Below are positions 33,489 to 41,900 of a stretch of DNA of 64,000 nt, one piece after another. The translations under genes were made by a program, and so were the position numbers. This stretch comes from Myxococcales bacterium (lineage in GTDB: Bacteria > Myxococcota_A > Polyangia > Polyangiales > Ga0077539). The notes beneath the pieces were generated by a model. That model made no database searches. It had not been told where the DNA came from and saw only the letters and a list, made by a program, of their open reading frames with translations. How positions within the stretch are numbered: position 1 is the first letter of the stretch; each line of letters opens with the position of its first letter. Location: positions 248,001 to 312,000 of the forward strand of contig JAEUKI010000062.1 in the NCBI GenBank assembly GCA_016793325.1, given 5' to 3'.

Positions 33489-33554
33489 TAGGCCCGGCGG
33501 ACGCCGAGCCCGTTCCGCGGAGCGAAAAGGCCGGGCGCTCGTCTCCCGGCCGTG
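33489..33554. repeat. Right 66-bp inverted arm of REP element copy 2
   Basis: Reverse complement of 32985-33050 apart from two substitutions. Located 12 bp upstream of the transposase start codon, where its hairpins may affect transcription or translation of the gene. Confidence 0.88.
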
Positions 33555-33714
33555 CGCCGATCGCGTGCTTCCGCACTCGCACTCTTCCACGCTCGTCTCT
33601 CGGCGCTCGTCTCCCGGCCGTGCGCAAATCGTGTGCTTCGATGCCCGTGCTCCCTTGGAATTCCGCTGCCGTTTCAACAGAGCTTCCCACCGAGCGTTAC
33701 GCATCACCTGGGCA

Positions 33715-33774
33715 GTGCGCCGCATGCGGCGCACGAGCAACGGCTCGCTGCACCCAACTGAAGGTGGGTGCAGC
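33715..33774. repeat. 20-bp palindrome plus perfect 10-bp hairpin in REP element copy 2
   Basis: GTGCGCCGCATGCGGCGCAC recurs at 33715-33734. The following hairpin (33747-33774) has a perfect 10-bp stem, GCTGCACCCA with TGGGTGCAGC, where copy 1 has a T:T mismatch and a different loop. Structure is better kept than loop sequence. Confidence 0.7.
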
Positions 33775-33849
33775 CAAGGTGCCAAGTCAGCAAGCATTTC
33801 CTTGCTATCTCGCTCGCGCTCGCCGACTTCGAGATGAGGTCAATCCAGA

Positions 33850-33906
33850 GGCGCGAGGGGGGTGATCAGTAATCAACGAGCTGGGTGACGCCCTGCGTAG
33901 GCGGGC
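33850..33906. repeat. Right (original) copy of the direct repeat flanking REP element copy 2
   Basis: Contains the 3' end and TGA stop (33866-33868) of the transglycosylase gene and about 12 bp beyond it. Matches 32891-32950. Confidence 0.85.
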
Positions 33907-36139
33907 CGACAGACAAGCGGATCGCGTTGTTCTCGTCGCGCGGGCCGTAGAGGTAGCGGTAGCGCGCGAGGTTCTGCAGCACGCGACGGACGTAGATGCG
34001 CGTCTCGTCGAAGGGGATGGACTCGGTGAACGCGTCGAGGTCCATCGTGGGACGCTCGCGCACCCACCGGCCCATCGCGCCGGGGCCCGCGTTGTACGCG
34101 CCGATCGTGCGGGGAAGGACGCCTTGGTACTGCGCGTAGAGCTTCGAGATGTAGTGCCCGCCCACGCGAATGTTGTACGCGGGCTCGAAGAGGTTCTCTT
34201 CGCGAAACTCGATCCCCAGCTCGCGCGCCACGCGTCGCGTCGTCGGCGGGATCATTTGCAGAAGCCCGATCGCGCGCGCGCTGGACACGTCGTGCGGGTT
34301 GTAGCCGCTCTCTTGCCGCATGATCGCGAAGAGATAGTGCCTCGGGAGGGAGCCCTGGTCCTCCGCGGCCTCGACCGCAGCTGCGTGCGGGCGAGGGTAG
34401 GCGCAGTCCCAGATCCACCGCGTCGCCTCGGTCGGAACGCTGTCGAGCTCGTCTCCGTGCCGCTGCGAAATCGCGTACGCCCGCTGCGCGTACCCGAGGG
34501 ACAAGTATGCCAGCGCCAGCGCTTCGTCCGCGCGATCTCGGGGAACGCTCGCGCGAATGGACGCCTCGTGGGCGGCGATTCGCGCGCTCGCCTCGCGGTC
34601 GAACCCGAGCGCTCGGAGCCACAAAATGTGCCCCGGCATGCGCACCTCGGGCGCCGCTCGCCGCGCGGGCGCGAGCGCGGGCGGCGGGACCGCGACGCCT
34701 CGATCGCGCAGGCGCGTCTCGGCGAGCAGCGCGTAGTACGTGAGCGGCCGCTCGGTGACGAGCGTCTGCCACGCGCGAAGGGCGTTGGACGGATCGTTGG
34801 CGCGCGCGTACGCGACGCCAGCCCAGTAGCGACCGCGGCCGCGCTCGAGGGACTTGGTGGCGAGCTCCGCCGAGCGCGCGAGCTCGGGAGCTGCTTCGGC
34901 GAACCGCTGCGCGCTGTAGAGCGCCCAGCCGAGCTCCCACGCTGCTTCGCCGCGTTGGCTCGGCTGCGCGTCGGTGCGTGTATTCAAGAAGTCTCGGTAG
35001 CGCGCGACCGCCGCGTCCGTGCGACCCGCGCGGGCCACGAGCCACGCCGCGCGAAACGCCGCTTCGCTGCCCCATCGACCGCGGACCGCGACGGCGACGC
35101 GGTCGTACGCGACGATGGCCTCGTCGTCTCGATCGGCGCGCGCGAGCGCCCTCGCGGACATGAACGCGTCTTCGTCGCGCGAGGGGTTGTCCTGCCGCGC
35201 CGAGGACTGCGCGAGCGTCGTGTGCGCGTCGGCATAGCGATTTCGCGCGCCAAAATACGCGCGGCCGAGCAGGTGAAGCCTTCGCCACTCGTCTTGTTCG
35301 GTCGACGGCCCGATCGCGGTGAGCTCGTCGATCACCGTTTGGTACCGAGCGCGTTCGTTGAGCTCCCGCGCCCGCTCGAAGAGCTCTTGGCGCGAGAGGG
35401 GCGCGTGCAGACGCGCGAGGGCTTCTTGCGCGGCGCTCGCGTGCGACGAGTCCGGCTCTTTGACGAGGATGCGACGCCACGCGCGCGCGGCGGCCTCGGG
35501 CTCGTTGACGGACTCGAGGCACTCGCCAGCGAGCTTCCACGCGCGGGCGCGATCGACGCCCGAGGGAGCGTCGTCGGCCCAGCGCCGCATGGTGCTCGCC
35601 GCCGCGGCTGCGTCTCCAGACGCGAGGGCCTCGATGGCGGCGTGCGCGCGATCGCGCGCTTCGCGGGTTCGATTCGCGAGCGCCTCGTAGACGCCGCGCG
35701 CGTCCGCGTGGCGGCCGCTCTTGGCGAGCGCTTGCGCGCGCAGGCGAACGATGTCGTCGCCGAGCGCGGGCACGAGCGACTCGAGCCCGTCGAGCACAGG
35801 AACGGCCTGCGCCGCTGCGTCGAGCGCGAGGTACGCGCGCGCGAGGATGTACCGCGCTTCGCGAGAGCGCTGCTCGTCCGCGGGGAGCGCGAGGATCACG
35901 TCGCGCGCGCCGCGCCAATCGTCGCGACGCACGGCGTCCACAGCGCGCGCGAGCGTCGCGGGGACCTCGGGCGCTGGCTGTCCGCTGTCGTCTCGCACCA
36001 CGACGTCTTGCGAAGAAGCGTCGCGAAGGGATCGGGCGTCCGCGTGGGTGACCGCAGCGGGGCGGCGGTTGTTGTCGCGCGAGCACGTCGAGCCCGAGAC
36101 GAGCGCGACGATACAGAGTGTGTAGCCGAGGCTCCGCAT
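33866..36139 (-). CDS. Slt70-like lytic murein transglycosylase (lipoprotein)
   Basis: 757 residues. The hydrophobic start (YTLCIVALVSGSTC) fits a lipoprotein, though the lipobox is weak. A long alpha-superhelical region rich in TPR-like pairs (about 60-580) precedes the lysozyme-like catalytic domain: HYLFAIMRQESGYNPHDVSSARAIGLLQMIPPT (catalytic Glu in RQESGY), then NIRVGGHYISKLYAQYQG and AYNAGPGAMGRW. It cleaves glycan strands to 1,6-anhydromuramic products in the periplasm. The last 12 codons are duplicated at 32907-32942 by the REP-element insertion, without damage to the gene. Confidence 0.93.
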   Translation of the reverse strand: MRSLGYTLCIVALVSGSTCSRDNNRRPAAVTHADARSLRDASSQDVVVRDDSGQPAPEVPATLARAVDAVRRDDWRGARDVILALPADEQRSREARYILARAYLALDAAAQAVPVLDGLESLVPALGDDIVRLRAQALAKSGRHADARGVYEALANRTREARDRAHAAIEALASGDAAAAASTMRRWADDAPSGVDRARAWKLAGECLESVNEPEAAARAWRRILVKEPDSSHASAAQEALARLHAPLSRQELFERARELNERARYQTVIDELTAIGPSTEQDEWRRLHLLGRAYFGARNRYADAHTTLAQSSARQDNPSRDEDAFMSARALARADRDDEAIVAYDRVAVAVRGRWGSEAAFRAAWLVARAGRTDAAVARYRDFLNTRTDAQPSQRGEAAWELGWALYSAQRFAEAAPELARSAELATKSLERGRGRYWAGVAYARANDPSNALRAWQTLVTERPLTYYALLAETRLRDRGVAVPPPALAPARRAAPEVRMPGHILWLRALGFDREASARIAAHEASIRASVPRDRADEALALAYLSLGYAQRAYAISQRHGDELDSVPTEATRWIWDCAYPRPHAAAVEAAEDQGSLPRHYLFAIMRQESGYNPHDVSSARAIGLLQMIPPTTRRVARELGIEFREENLFEPAYNIRVGGHYISKLYAQYQGVLPRTIGAYNAGPGAMGRWVRERPTMDLDAFTESIPFDETRIYVRRVLQNLARYRYLYGPRDENNAIRLSVGPPTQGVTQLVDY

Positions 36140-36247
36140 GCGTGACGACTCCTCCGCGCGGCGTGCGCACGGCGACGGTCCGCGCGAAACACAGCGACAA
36201 CGACCCTTCGCGAGGATTTCATTCCCGCGGCGAAGGATTGCGTGAAC

Positions 36248-37201
36248 TCAGACGAAGAGCGAGCTGACCGAGTCGCTCGCGTGAATGCGGCGGATCGCCT
36301 CGGCGAGCAATCGCGCGACGGACACCTGGCGGATCTTGGGGCACGCCTTTCCGTCGTCGCGCAAAGGGACGCTGTCGGTGACGATGACGCGTTCGAGGGG
36401 CGACTCGGTGATGCGCGAGATCGCAGGACCCGAGAACACCGCGTGCGTCGCGACGGCGACGATCTTGCGCGCGCCGCGGTCGCGCAGCGCCTTGGCCGCG
36501 TTCACCAGCGTGCCTGCGGTGTCGATCATGTCGTCGAGGATGAAGCAGTCTTTGCCCTCGACGTCGCCGATGATGTTCATCACTTCGGAGACGTTGGCGC
36601 GCTCGCGGCGCTTGTCGATGATCGCGAGGCTCGCGTCGATGCGTCGCGCGTAGGCCCTCGCGCGCTCGACGCCTCCCGCGTCGGGCGACACCATCACGGC
36701 CTCCGCGGGCGGAACGACCCCGAGCTCTTGCCGCAGCGCCTCGAGCAGCACGGGCATCGCGTACAAATTGTCGACGGGGATGTTGAAAAATCCCTGAATT
36801 TGCCCGGCGTGAAGGTCCACCGTCACCACGCGCTGAACGCCCGCGGTCACGATCAGGTCCGCGACGAGCTTCGCCGTGATGGGCGTGCGCCCGGCGACCT
36901 TTCGATCCTGCCGCGCGTAGCCGAAGTACGGCATGACCGCGGTGATGCTCCCGGCGCTCGCGCGACGGAGGGCGTCCGAGAGGATCAAGATCTCCATCAG
37001 CGAGTCGTTGGCCGGAGCCGACGTCGGCTGAATGATGAACGTCTCGATGCCTCGGACGTTCTCGCCGATCTCGACGGCGGTCTCGCCGTCGGAGAATCGT
37101 TGGACCTTCGCCCTCGCGAGGGGCTTGTCCAAGTGCTTCGCGATCCCTTCCGCGAGGCCAGGGTTTGCGTTGCCGGTGAACAGACAGATCGGGCGAAGCA
37201 T
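36248..37201 (-). CDS. prs: Ribose-phosphate pyrophosphokinase (PRPP synthase)
   Basis: 317 residues, full length. Motifs: FTGNANPGLAEGIAKHLD at the N-terminus, FSDGETAVEI, MPYFGYARQDRKVAGRTPI (catalytic loop), VTVDLHAGQIQGFF, VSPDAGGVERARAYA and the PRPP-binding DDMIDTAGTL. It makes phosphoribosyl pyrophosphate from ribose-5-phosphate and ATP for purine, pyrimidine, His and Trp synthesis. Confidence 0.97.
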   Translation of the reverse strand: MLRPICLFTGNANPGLAEGIAKHLDKPLARAKVQRFSDGETAVEIGENVRGIETFIIQPTSAPANDSLMEILILSDALRRASAGSITAVMPYFGYARQDRKVAGRTPITAKLVADLIVTAGVQRVVTVDLHAGQIQGFFNIPVDNLYAMPVLLEALRQELGVVPPAEAVMVSPDAGGVERARAYARRIDASLAIIDKRRERANVSEVMNIIGDVEGKDCFILDDMIDTAGTLVNAAKALRDRGARKIVAVATHAVFSGPAISRITESPLERVIVTDSVPLRDDGKACPKIRQVSVARLLAEAIRRIHASDSVSSLFV

Positions 37202-37366
37202 CGAGCGCTGGCTCCCTGCGCGCTCGTTTGCGCGCGATCACGAAACGCACGACGCTGGCGCGTCAACACGCCGCGTCGCCATCTGCACGGTCGCGCGCTT
37301 AGCACTCGCGTTCTCGCGCTGTCAACGTTTCGACAACTCCGCGCGCAGCGCTTGTCACACAGAGGC

Positions 37367-38098
37367 TCACCGGTAGCCGAGCACGAGCGCCCTCGCGAGC
37401 AGATACCAGCCGTCGGCGAGCACGAAGAGCAGCAGCTTGAACGGCAGCGAGACGCTCGACGACGACACCGACTGAAGGCCGAGCGCCGTGAGGATGTTCG
37501 CGATCACGAGCTCGACGATCAGAAACGGCAAGAACACCAGAAACCCGATCGAGAACGCGCTCGTCAGCTCGCTCGTGACAAACGCTGGCAAGAGCACGCT
37601 GAGGTCCGACGCCGAGGGAGGCTCGACGACCCCGCCGTCGGTGGCGGGCCGCTGACGCGCGCGCCGCGCGAGGTCGAGAAACAGCGCGCGGTCCTTCGCC
37701 GTGCTGTTTCGCTCGAGAAATCCCGCGATGGGGGCGCGCGTCGCGTTCCACGCGCGCTCGAGCTCTTGGCGCGCGTCGGGGCGCGCGAGGTCCGCGGCGA
37801 GCGCGCGATCGACGAAGGGGCCCGCGGCGCGGCCGACCGCGGCGGTCGTGGGCGCCATGATGTGAATCGACAGCGCCGCAGCGAGCGCGGTGATCACCGT
37901 GTTCGATGGGACGTTTTGTGTCCCGAGCGCGTTGCGCGCGAGCCCGAGAACGACCGAGACCTTCACGAACGAGGTCGCGACGAGGATGAAGAACGGCAGC
38001 ACCGACGCCGCGGCGAGCAGCACCACGAGCAGCACCGGAGAGCTCCCCGTGTAGGTCGGCGCGGGCGCAGCTTGCGCGAATACGAGTTCGATCGGCAT
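37367..38098 (-). CDS. sctR: SctR/FliP-family type III export apparatus protein
   Basis: 243 residues with four membrane helices. Family hallmarks: LPFFILVATSFVKVSVVLGLARNALGTQNVPSNTVITALAAALSI near the N-terminus and LLPAFVTSELTSAFSIGFLVFLPFLIVELVIANILTALGL, then SVSLPFKLLLFVLADGW. SctR/FliP pentamers form the export gate with SctS and SctT. No other type III secretion or flagellar gene is in the window, so it is an orphan here between prs and an asparaginase gene. The ATG at 38098 is preferred over a longer Arg-containing extension. Confidence 0.9.
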   Translation of the reverse strand: MPIELVFAQAAPAPTYTGSSPVLLVVLLAAASVLPFFILVATSFVKVSVVLGLARNALGTQNVPSNTVITALAAALSIHIMAPTTAAVGRAAGPFVDRALAADLARPDARQELERAWNATRAPIAGFLERNSTAKDRALFLDLARRARQRPATDGGVVEPPSASDLSVLLPAFVTSELTSAFSIGFLVFLPFLIVELVIANILTALGLQSVSSSSVSLPFKLLLFVLADGWYLLARALVLGYR

Positions 38099-38203
38099 CC
38101 GAGACCTGTCCCCCAGTCGATGGGTTGGCCGGAGCATCGCACGCTCGAGGCCCGTTGCTGTAGGTCCTCTCGCTGGACGTTGGCGCTACGATCTCGGCCA
38201 CCT

Positions 38204-39175
38204 ATGCCAGACGTTCGGCAGCTCCGCGGGGATTGCGTCGAGTCGATCCACCCGTTCTCGGTGTTCGCGTTCGACGCGGACGGACGATCGATCGTCGCCG
38301 TCGGGGACGATCGAGAGACCGCGTTTCGGTCGGCCTGCAAGCCGCATCAGCTCGCGGTGTCGCTCTCGCTCCTCGGCGACGACATTCATGGCCTCACGCC
38401 GAGGCACCTCGCGGTCGGAAGCGCATCGCACAGCGGCGAGCCCGCGCACCTCGCGCTCGTGCGCGAGATCCTCGCGCGCTACGAGTGTTCGGCCGACGAG
38501 CTTCGCTGCGGCGCGCACCCGCCCGTGCACACGCCGAGCGCCGAGGCCGTGCTTCGCGCGGGCGAGTCGTTCACGGATCTGCACAACAACTGCTCGGGAA
38601 AGCACTCGTTCATGCTCGCCGCGAGCGCCCGCAACGGATTCGAGCGCGACTACCGCGCGCCGACGCACCCGTTGCAGCAGCGAATCGCGCGACAAATGAG
38701 CGAGTGGATGGCGTTCGTCCCCCGCGTGGTGGTCGACGGGTGCGGCGTCCCGTCCTTCGTGCAGCCGGTCTCGCGCGCCGCGCTCGCGTGGCAAAAGCTC
38801 GCGCTCGCGATGGGCGAGGGGAGCGCCTCCGCGGACCCATGGACCAGCCGACTGCATCGCATCGGTTGGGCGATGGCCGAGCACCCCGAGCTCACGTCGG
38901 GAACAGGGCGCCTCGACCTCGCGATCGCGCGCAACGCACGAGAGCCCATCGCCGTGAAGATCGGCGCGATGGGGCTGTTTTGCATCGCGCTCCCCGAGCG
39001 CCGCGCTGGAATCGCCGTGAAAGTCCACTCGGGCTCGACCGACGCGCTCGCCGCGGCCGTCGAGTGGGCGCTCGCGAAGGTCGCGCCCGGCGTGTTCGTT
39101 CGACCCGATCCGTGGGAGCACACGATCGTGCGCAACGTCGTCGGCGCCGAAGTGGGTCGATGGACGGTCGGTTGA
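38204..39175 (+). CDS. L-asparaginase II family protein
   Basis: 323 residues. Matches the asparaginase family that is distinct from E. coli AnsA/AnsB: VAVGDDRETAFRSACKPHQLAVSL near the N-terminus, LAVGSASHSGEPAHLALV, CGAHPPVHTPSAEAVL, DLHNNCSGKHSFMLA, VVDGCGVPSFVQPV and VKIGAMGLFCIAL, all in family order. It should hydrolyse L-asparagine in the cytoplasm. It is divergent from the sctR gene. Confidence 0.9.
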   Translation: MPDVRQLRGDCVESIHPFSVFAFDADGRSIVAVGDDRETAFRSACKPHQLAVSLSLLGDDIHGLTPRHLAVGSASHSGEPAHLALVREILARYECSADELRCGAHPPVHTPSAEAVLRAGESFTDLHNNCSGKHSFMLAASARNGFERDYRAPTHPLQQRIARQMSEWMAFVPRVVVDGCGVPSFVQPVSRAALAWQKLALAMGEGSASADPWTSRLHRIGWAMAEHPELTSGTGRLDLAIARNAREPIAVKIGAMGLFCIALPERRAGIAVKVHSGSTDALAAAVEWALAKVAPGVFVRPDPWEHTIVRNVVGAEVGRWTVG

Positions 39176-39207
39176 GTTCGCCGCGCGAGCGCGCTTCAAT
39201 CCACCCT

Positions 39208-39777
39208 ATGCTTCGTCGATCGCGTGCTTCTGCCACGCTCGCTTCTCTTCTCGTGTCCGTCATCGCGGGGACCGCTTGGGCGCAAGAGCTCGCGCCGATG
39301 CGCGTCGACGCCCCTGCGCCGACCGTCCAAGTGCACATCGAATCGCCCGATCGCGTTCAATGGATCTCGCTCACGCAGGGAGAGCAAGGCGCAGCGCAGT
39401 GCGAGACGCCGTGCGCGTTCAACACTCGAGCCGGGCGATATTGGTTGGCCGCTGGAGGCGACGGGCTCCGCGCGACCTCGCTCGTCGTCGATCTTCTTCG
39501 ACCCGACAATCGCCTGCGACTGCGCGCTCCGACGTCCCTCGGATTCGGCGGCGGGATCGCGATGACCGCCGTGGGCAGCGCCGCGGTGGTGATGATCTCG
39601 TTGATGGTGGCGGGCGCCCTCGCGTCCGCGCCCGGCGACCCGTACAATCAACTGATGGCAGCCATCATGGGCGGGACTGGCGGATTCGTGGGCGTTCCGC
39701 TGGTGATCGGCGGCGCGGTGTTGATCGCGCGACACCAACCGGGCCTCTTCGACGCAAGTTACGTGGTGCGACCATGA
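39208..39777 (+). CDS. Exported/membrane protein of unknown function
   Basis: 189 residues. A signal peptide (LASLLVSVIAGTAWAQ) is followed by a strand-rich PEGA-like stretch (VQVHIESPDRVQWISL, ETPCAFNTRAGRYWL), then two hydrophobic helices (GIAMTAVGSAAVVMISLMVAGALA and GGFVGVPLVIGGAVLIA). Its TGA overlaps the ATG of the first of three paralogous genes (ATGA), so it belongs to the same unit. Not recognised as a named family. Confidence 0.7.
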   Translation: MLRRSRASATLASLLVSVIAGTAWAQELAPMRVDAPAPTVQVHIESPDRVQWISLTQGEQGAAQCETPCAFNTRAGRYWLAAGGDGLRATSLVVDLLRPDNRLRLRAPTSLGFGGGIAMTAVGSAAVVMISLMVAGALASAPGDPYNQLMAAIMGGTGGFVGVPLVIGGAVLIARHQPGLFDASYVVRP

Positions 39778-40268
39778 AGCGCGCGGGGGGCGGTCCGACG
39801 TTGATTGTGTGTGCGTGTATCGCGGCGCTCGTCGCGACGCGCGACGCCGAGGCGTGCCGAGCGATCACGCCTGACGGCTGCGCGTCCACCGAACGTATCG
39901 GTCGAACGATGCCGTTCTTCATCGCGGGGATGATCCTGGCTGTTCCTTCGCTCGCGTCCCACGGAATGATGCTCGGGTGGTACGTGCAGACGAGGACCGT
40001 TCCGATGACGTGGCCCGTGGTGGGATTGCTGCTGTGGAGCGGACACGCCGCGCTCTCGACGACGATGCTCGTGAACAGCGTCGATGCGCGCTACTCGGGG
40101 CTCATCGAGACGAGCGCGATCTACGCGGGCGTGAGCTACGCAGCCATCGTCGCCGCGACCGTCGCGCTCTTCGCCAAGCAGCCGCCGTTGCCCCCGGATC
40201 GGCGCGTGACGTTCGCTCCGTGGCGAACCGAGACCGCCTCAGGCTTCTTGTTGTCGGGCGCATTTTGA
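39774..40268 (+). CDS. Small membrane protein, tandem family member 1
   Basis: 164 residues. A signal-like N-terminus (TLIVCACIAALVATRDAEA) precedes a conserved ACRA motif. Helices AGMILAVPSLASHGMMLGWYVQT, VVGLLLWSGHAALS and IYAGVSYAAIVAATVALFA follow, and it ends VTFAPWRTETASGFLLSGAF. The pattern PSLAxxGMxLGWYV and the terminal Phe recur in the next two genes. Function unknown. Confidence 0.7.
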   Translation: MKRAGGGPTLIVCACIAALVATRDAEACRAITPDGCASTERIGRTMPFFIAGMILAVPSLASHGMMLGWYVQTRTVPMTWPVVGLLLWSGHAALSTTMLVNSVDARYSGLIETSAIYAGVSYAAIVAATVALFAKQPPLPPDRRVTFAPWRTETASGFLLSGAF

Positions 40269-40282
40269 TACGTTGGTCGAGA

Positions 40283-40771
40283 ATGCGAACCCTTCGCGCA
40301 AAGGCCGCTTTGATTGTGTGTGCGGGAGCCGCGGCGCTCGTCGCGACGCGCGACGTCGAGGCGTGCCGCGCCCTCGCGCCGGGCGGTTGCGACGCGTTCA
40401 ACACGGCGGCGACGTTCGCGCCCGTGCTCACCGTCGGCGCTGTGCTCGCGCTCCCGTCGCTCGCGATCGATGGAATGACCCTCGGTTGGTACGTGCGCAC
40501 GGGAACGATTCCCATCGGTTGGCCCGTGCTCGGCTCCGTCGTGTGGGGCGCGCACTCGATCGCCGCGGTCGCGTCGTTCGGCGTGGCAGTTTGGGCGCAA
40601 GTCCCAGGAATGATCGCGCTCAGCGCGGTGTACGCAGGGGTGAGCCTCGCGTCGCTCGGCGTGTCGATCTGGGCGTTCTCCGCGCCGCGCCCGCAGCTCG
40701 CGCCGCGGGTGGCGCTCGCGCCATGGTGGACGCGAGAGGGCGCAGGGCTCACGCTTGGCGCGAGCTTCTAG
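40283..40771 (+). CDS. Small membrane protein, tandem family member 2
   Basis: 162 residues, closest to member 1 at the N-terminus (ALVATRDVEACRALAPGGC) and closest to member 3 at the C-terminus (LAPRVALAPWWTREGAGLTLG). It has the same helix order and a WPVLGSVVWGAHS motif. Starts 15 bp after member 1. Confidence 0.7.
   Translation: MRTLRAKAALIVCAGAAALVATRDVEACRALAPGGCDAFNTAATFAPVLTVGAVLALPSLAIDGMTLGWYVRTGTIPIGWPVLGSVVWGAHSIAAVASFGVAVWAQVPGMIALSAVYAGVSLASLGVSIWAFSAPRPQLAPRVALAPWWTREGAGLTLGASF
40696..40755 (+). repeat. 60-bp identical 3' coding repeat, first copy
   Basis: Sixty consecutive bases inside member 2 are identical to 41217-41276 in member 3, while the rest of the two genes has diverged strongly. 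Recent gene conversion, or strong selection on this C-terminal segment, would explain it. Confidence 0.85.
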
Positions 40772-40773
40772 GG

Positions 40774-41292
40774 ATGCACGCGAGGATGGTCCGCAAGAAT
40801 CCATCGATCTTGATTGCGTGTGTGATCGCGTGCGTCTCGCTCGTGAGCCGAGAGGCGACCGCGTGCCGGGCCGAAGCTCTGCCGGGGAGCGACCCCGCGA
40901 CGGCGTTCGACGTGTGCGGGGCATACAAGACCACCTTCTACCTGGCCACCGTCGGCGGTCTGCTCGCGATCCCGTCCGTCGCGACCCACGTCGGCATCAT
41001 CGCGTGGTACGCGCGGACAAGCACCGTTCCGCTCGCGTGGCCGGTCACGGGCGTGGTGTTGTGGTCTGCGCACACTGGGCTGTCGTCCGCGAGCCTCGCG
41101 CTCTCGGTTCGAACCAATGACAGTGGAGGGCTCCCGATCTCGATCGCGTACTTCGCGGCGAGCGCGTCGTCGCTTGCTGTTTCGGTCGCGGCGCTGTTCG
41201 CTCCCCGTCCGTTGTCGCTCGCGCCGCGGGTGGCGCTCGCGCCATGGTGGACGCGAGAGGGCGCAGGGCTCACGCTCGGCGGCGCGTTCTGA
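40774..41292 (+). CDS. Small membrane protein, tandem family member 3
   Basis: 172 residues (a second ATG lies at 40786). It shares the ACRA motif, the AIPSVATHVGIIAWYARTSTVPLAWPVTGVVLW block and a C-terminus nearly identical to member 2. It begins two bases after member 2 stops. The four genes 39208-41292 probably form one operon. Confidence 0.7.
   Translation: MHARMVRKNPSILIACVIACVSLVSREATACRAEALPGSDPATAFDVCGAYKTTFYLATVGGLLAIPSVATHVGIIAWYARTSTVPLAWPVTGVVLWSAHTGLSSASLALSVRTNDSGGLPISIAYFAASASSLAVSVAALFAPRPLSLAPRVALAPWWTREGAGLTLGGAF
41217..41276 (+). repeat. 60-bp identical 3' coding repeat, second copy
   Basis: Second copy of the 40696-40755 sequence, 521 bp downstream in the same orientation and reading frame. 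Confidence 0.85.
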
Positions 41293-41293
41293 G

Positions 41294-41869
41294 TCAGCGT
41301 CGTTGAATCACGTCGCTCCGGGTCGCGGTCGCGTCGAGCCGCGGAATCCCTGCATCGGCGCGACACTGGATCGGGCGGACGATCACGGTCATCCCGGGTT
41401 GGTCCGTCCGTCCGGGACACACAACGAAGCACGGTGAGCCCGCGAGGGGCGGCTCCGCGAAGTGCGCGACGCAACCGGTCGCGACGCAGCCTACGCCTTC
41501 GCACGGAAAGGAGATTCCCGGACCGACCTCGCAGCGCGGGGTTCCGCCAGGCATGCAGGCGTTGGTGCCCCAGTGCACCGAGCGCTCCATGGGCTCGTCG
41601 ATCACGTCTGCGCCCGAAGCGGACGCGTCTGGCGCCACGACGTCCATCCCCGGCGTCGCGGCTGGCGTCTGCTCGACGACCAGGCAGCGCGATGAGCACG
41701 AGTCGCCGTCCCGCGTGTTGCCGTCCTCGCACTCTTCTCCGTCATCGAGGACCCCGTCGCCGCACCGGGGCGCGGCGATCGGCGCAGCAGCGGGCGCCGG
41801 GGCGCACGCGGACAACATCGCCACCGCGGCGAACGACAGCGCGACTGGCAATCGAAGAAACGCTCTCAT
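41294..41869 (-). CDS. DUF4215-type Cys-rich lipoprotein
   Basis: 191 residues. Lipobox MLSACAPAP. The Cys-rich motif CGDGVLDDGEECEDGNTRDG plus DSCSSRC is the DUF4215 repeat common in exported myxobacterial proteins. The rest has three further Cys pairs (NACMPGGTPRC, CEGVGCVATGC, CFVVC). Probably cell-surface exposed. Its promoter region carries two large palindromes (41901-41951), so control by the adjacent TetR is likely. Convergent with the small-membrane-protein operon, whose stop is one base away. Confidence 0.8.
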   Translation of the reverse strand: MRAFLRLPVALSFAAVAMLSACAPAPAAAPIAAPRCGDGVLDDGEECEDGNTRDGDSCSSRCLVVEQTPAATPGMDVVAPDASASGADVIDEPMERSVHWGTNACMPGGTPRCEVGPGISFPCEGVGCVATGCVAHFAEPPLAGSPCFVVCPGRTDQPGMTVIVRPIQCRADAGIPRLDATATRSDVIQRR

Positions 41870-41900
41870 GTGAATCCTCCATCCTCTCGAAGTGATAGAC

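Larger units (their letters stand above)
32951..33849. mobile_element. RAYT/REP mobile element, copy 2 (intact transposase)
   Basis: An approximately 900-bp insertion between the TPMT and transglycosylase genes, in direct orientation to the 5.5-6.7 kb copy. It holds 66-bp inverted arms (32985-33050, 33489-33554), an intact transposase between them and about 300 bp of hairpin-rich DNA up to 33849. The left edge (32951-32980) is the reverse complement of 6580-6611 in copy 1. It is bounded on both sides by a 57-60 bp direct repeat of host sequence, so it is clearly an insertion. Confidence 0.85.

Noticed and set aside
36242..38203. Long upstream extension of the asparaginase frame
   Set aside because: Runs antisense through prs and sctR; the family N-terminus fits the ATG at 38204.
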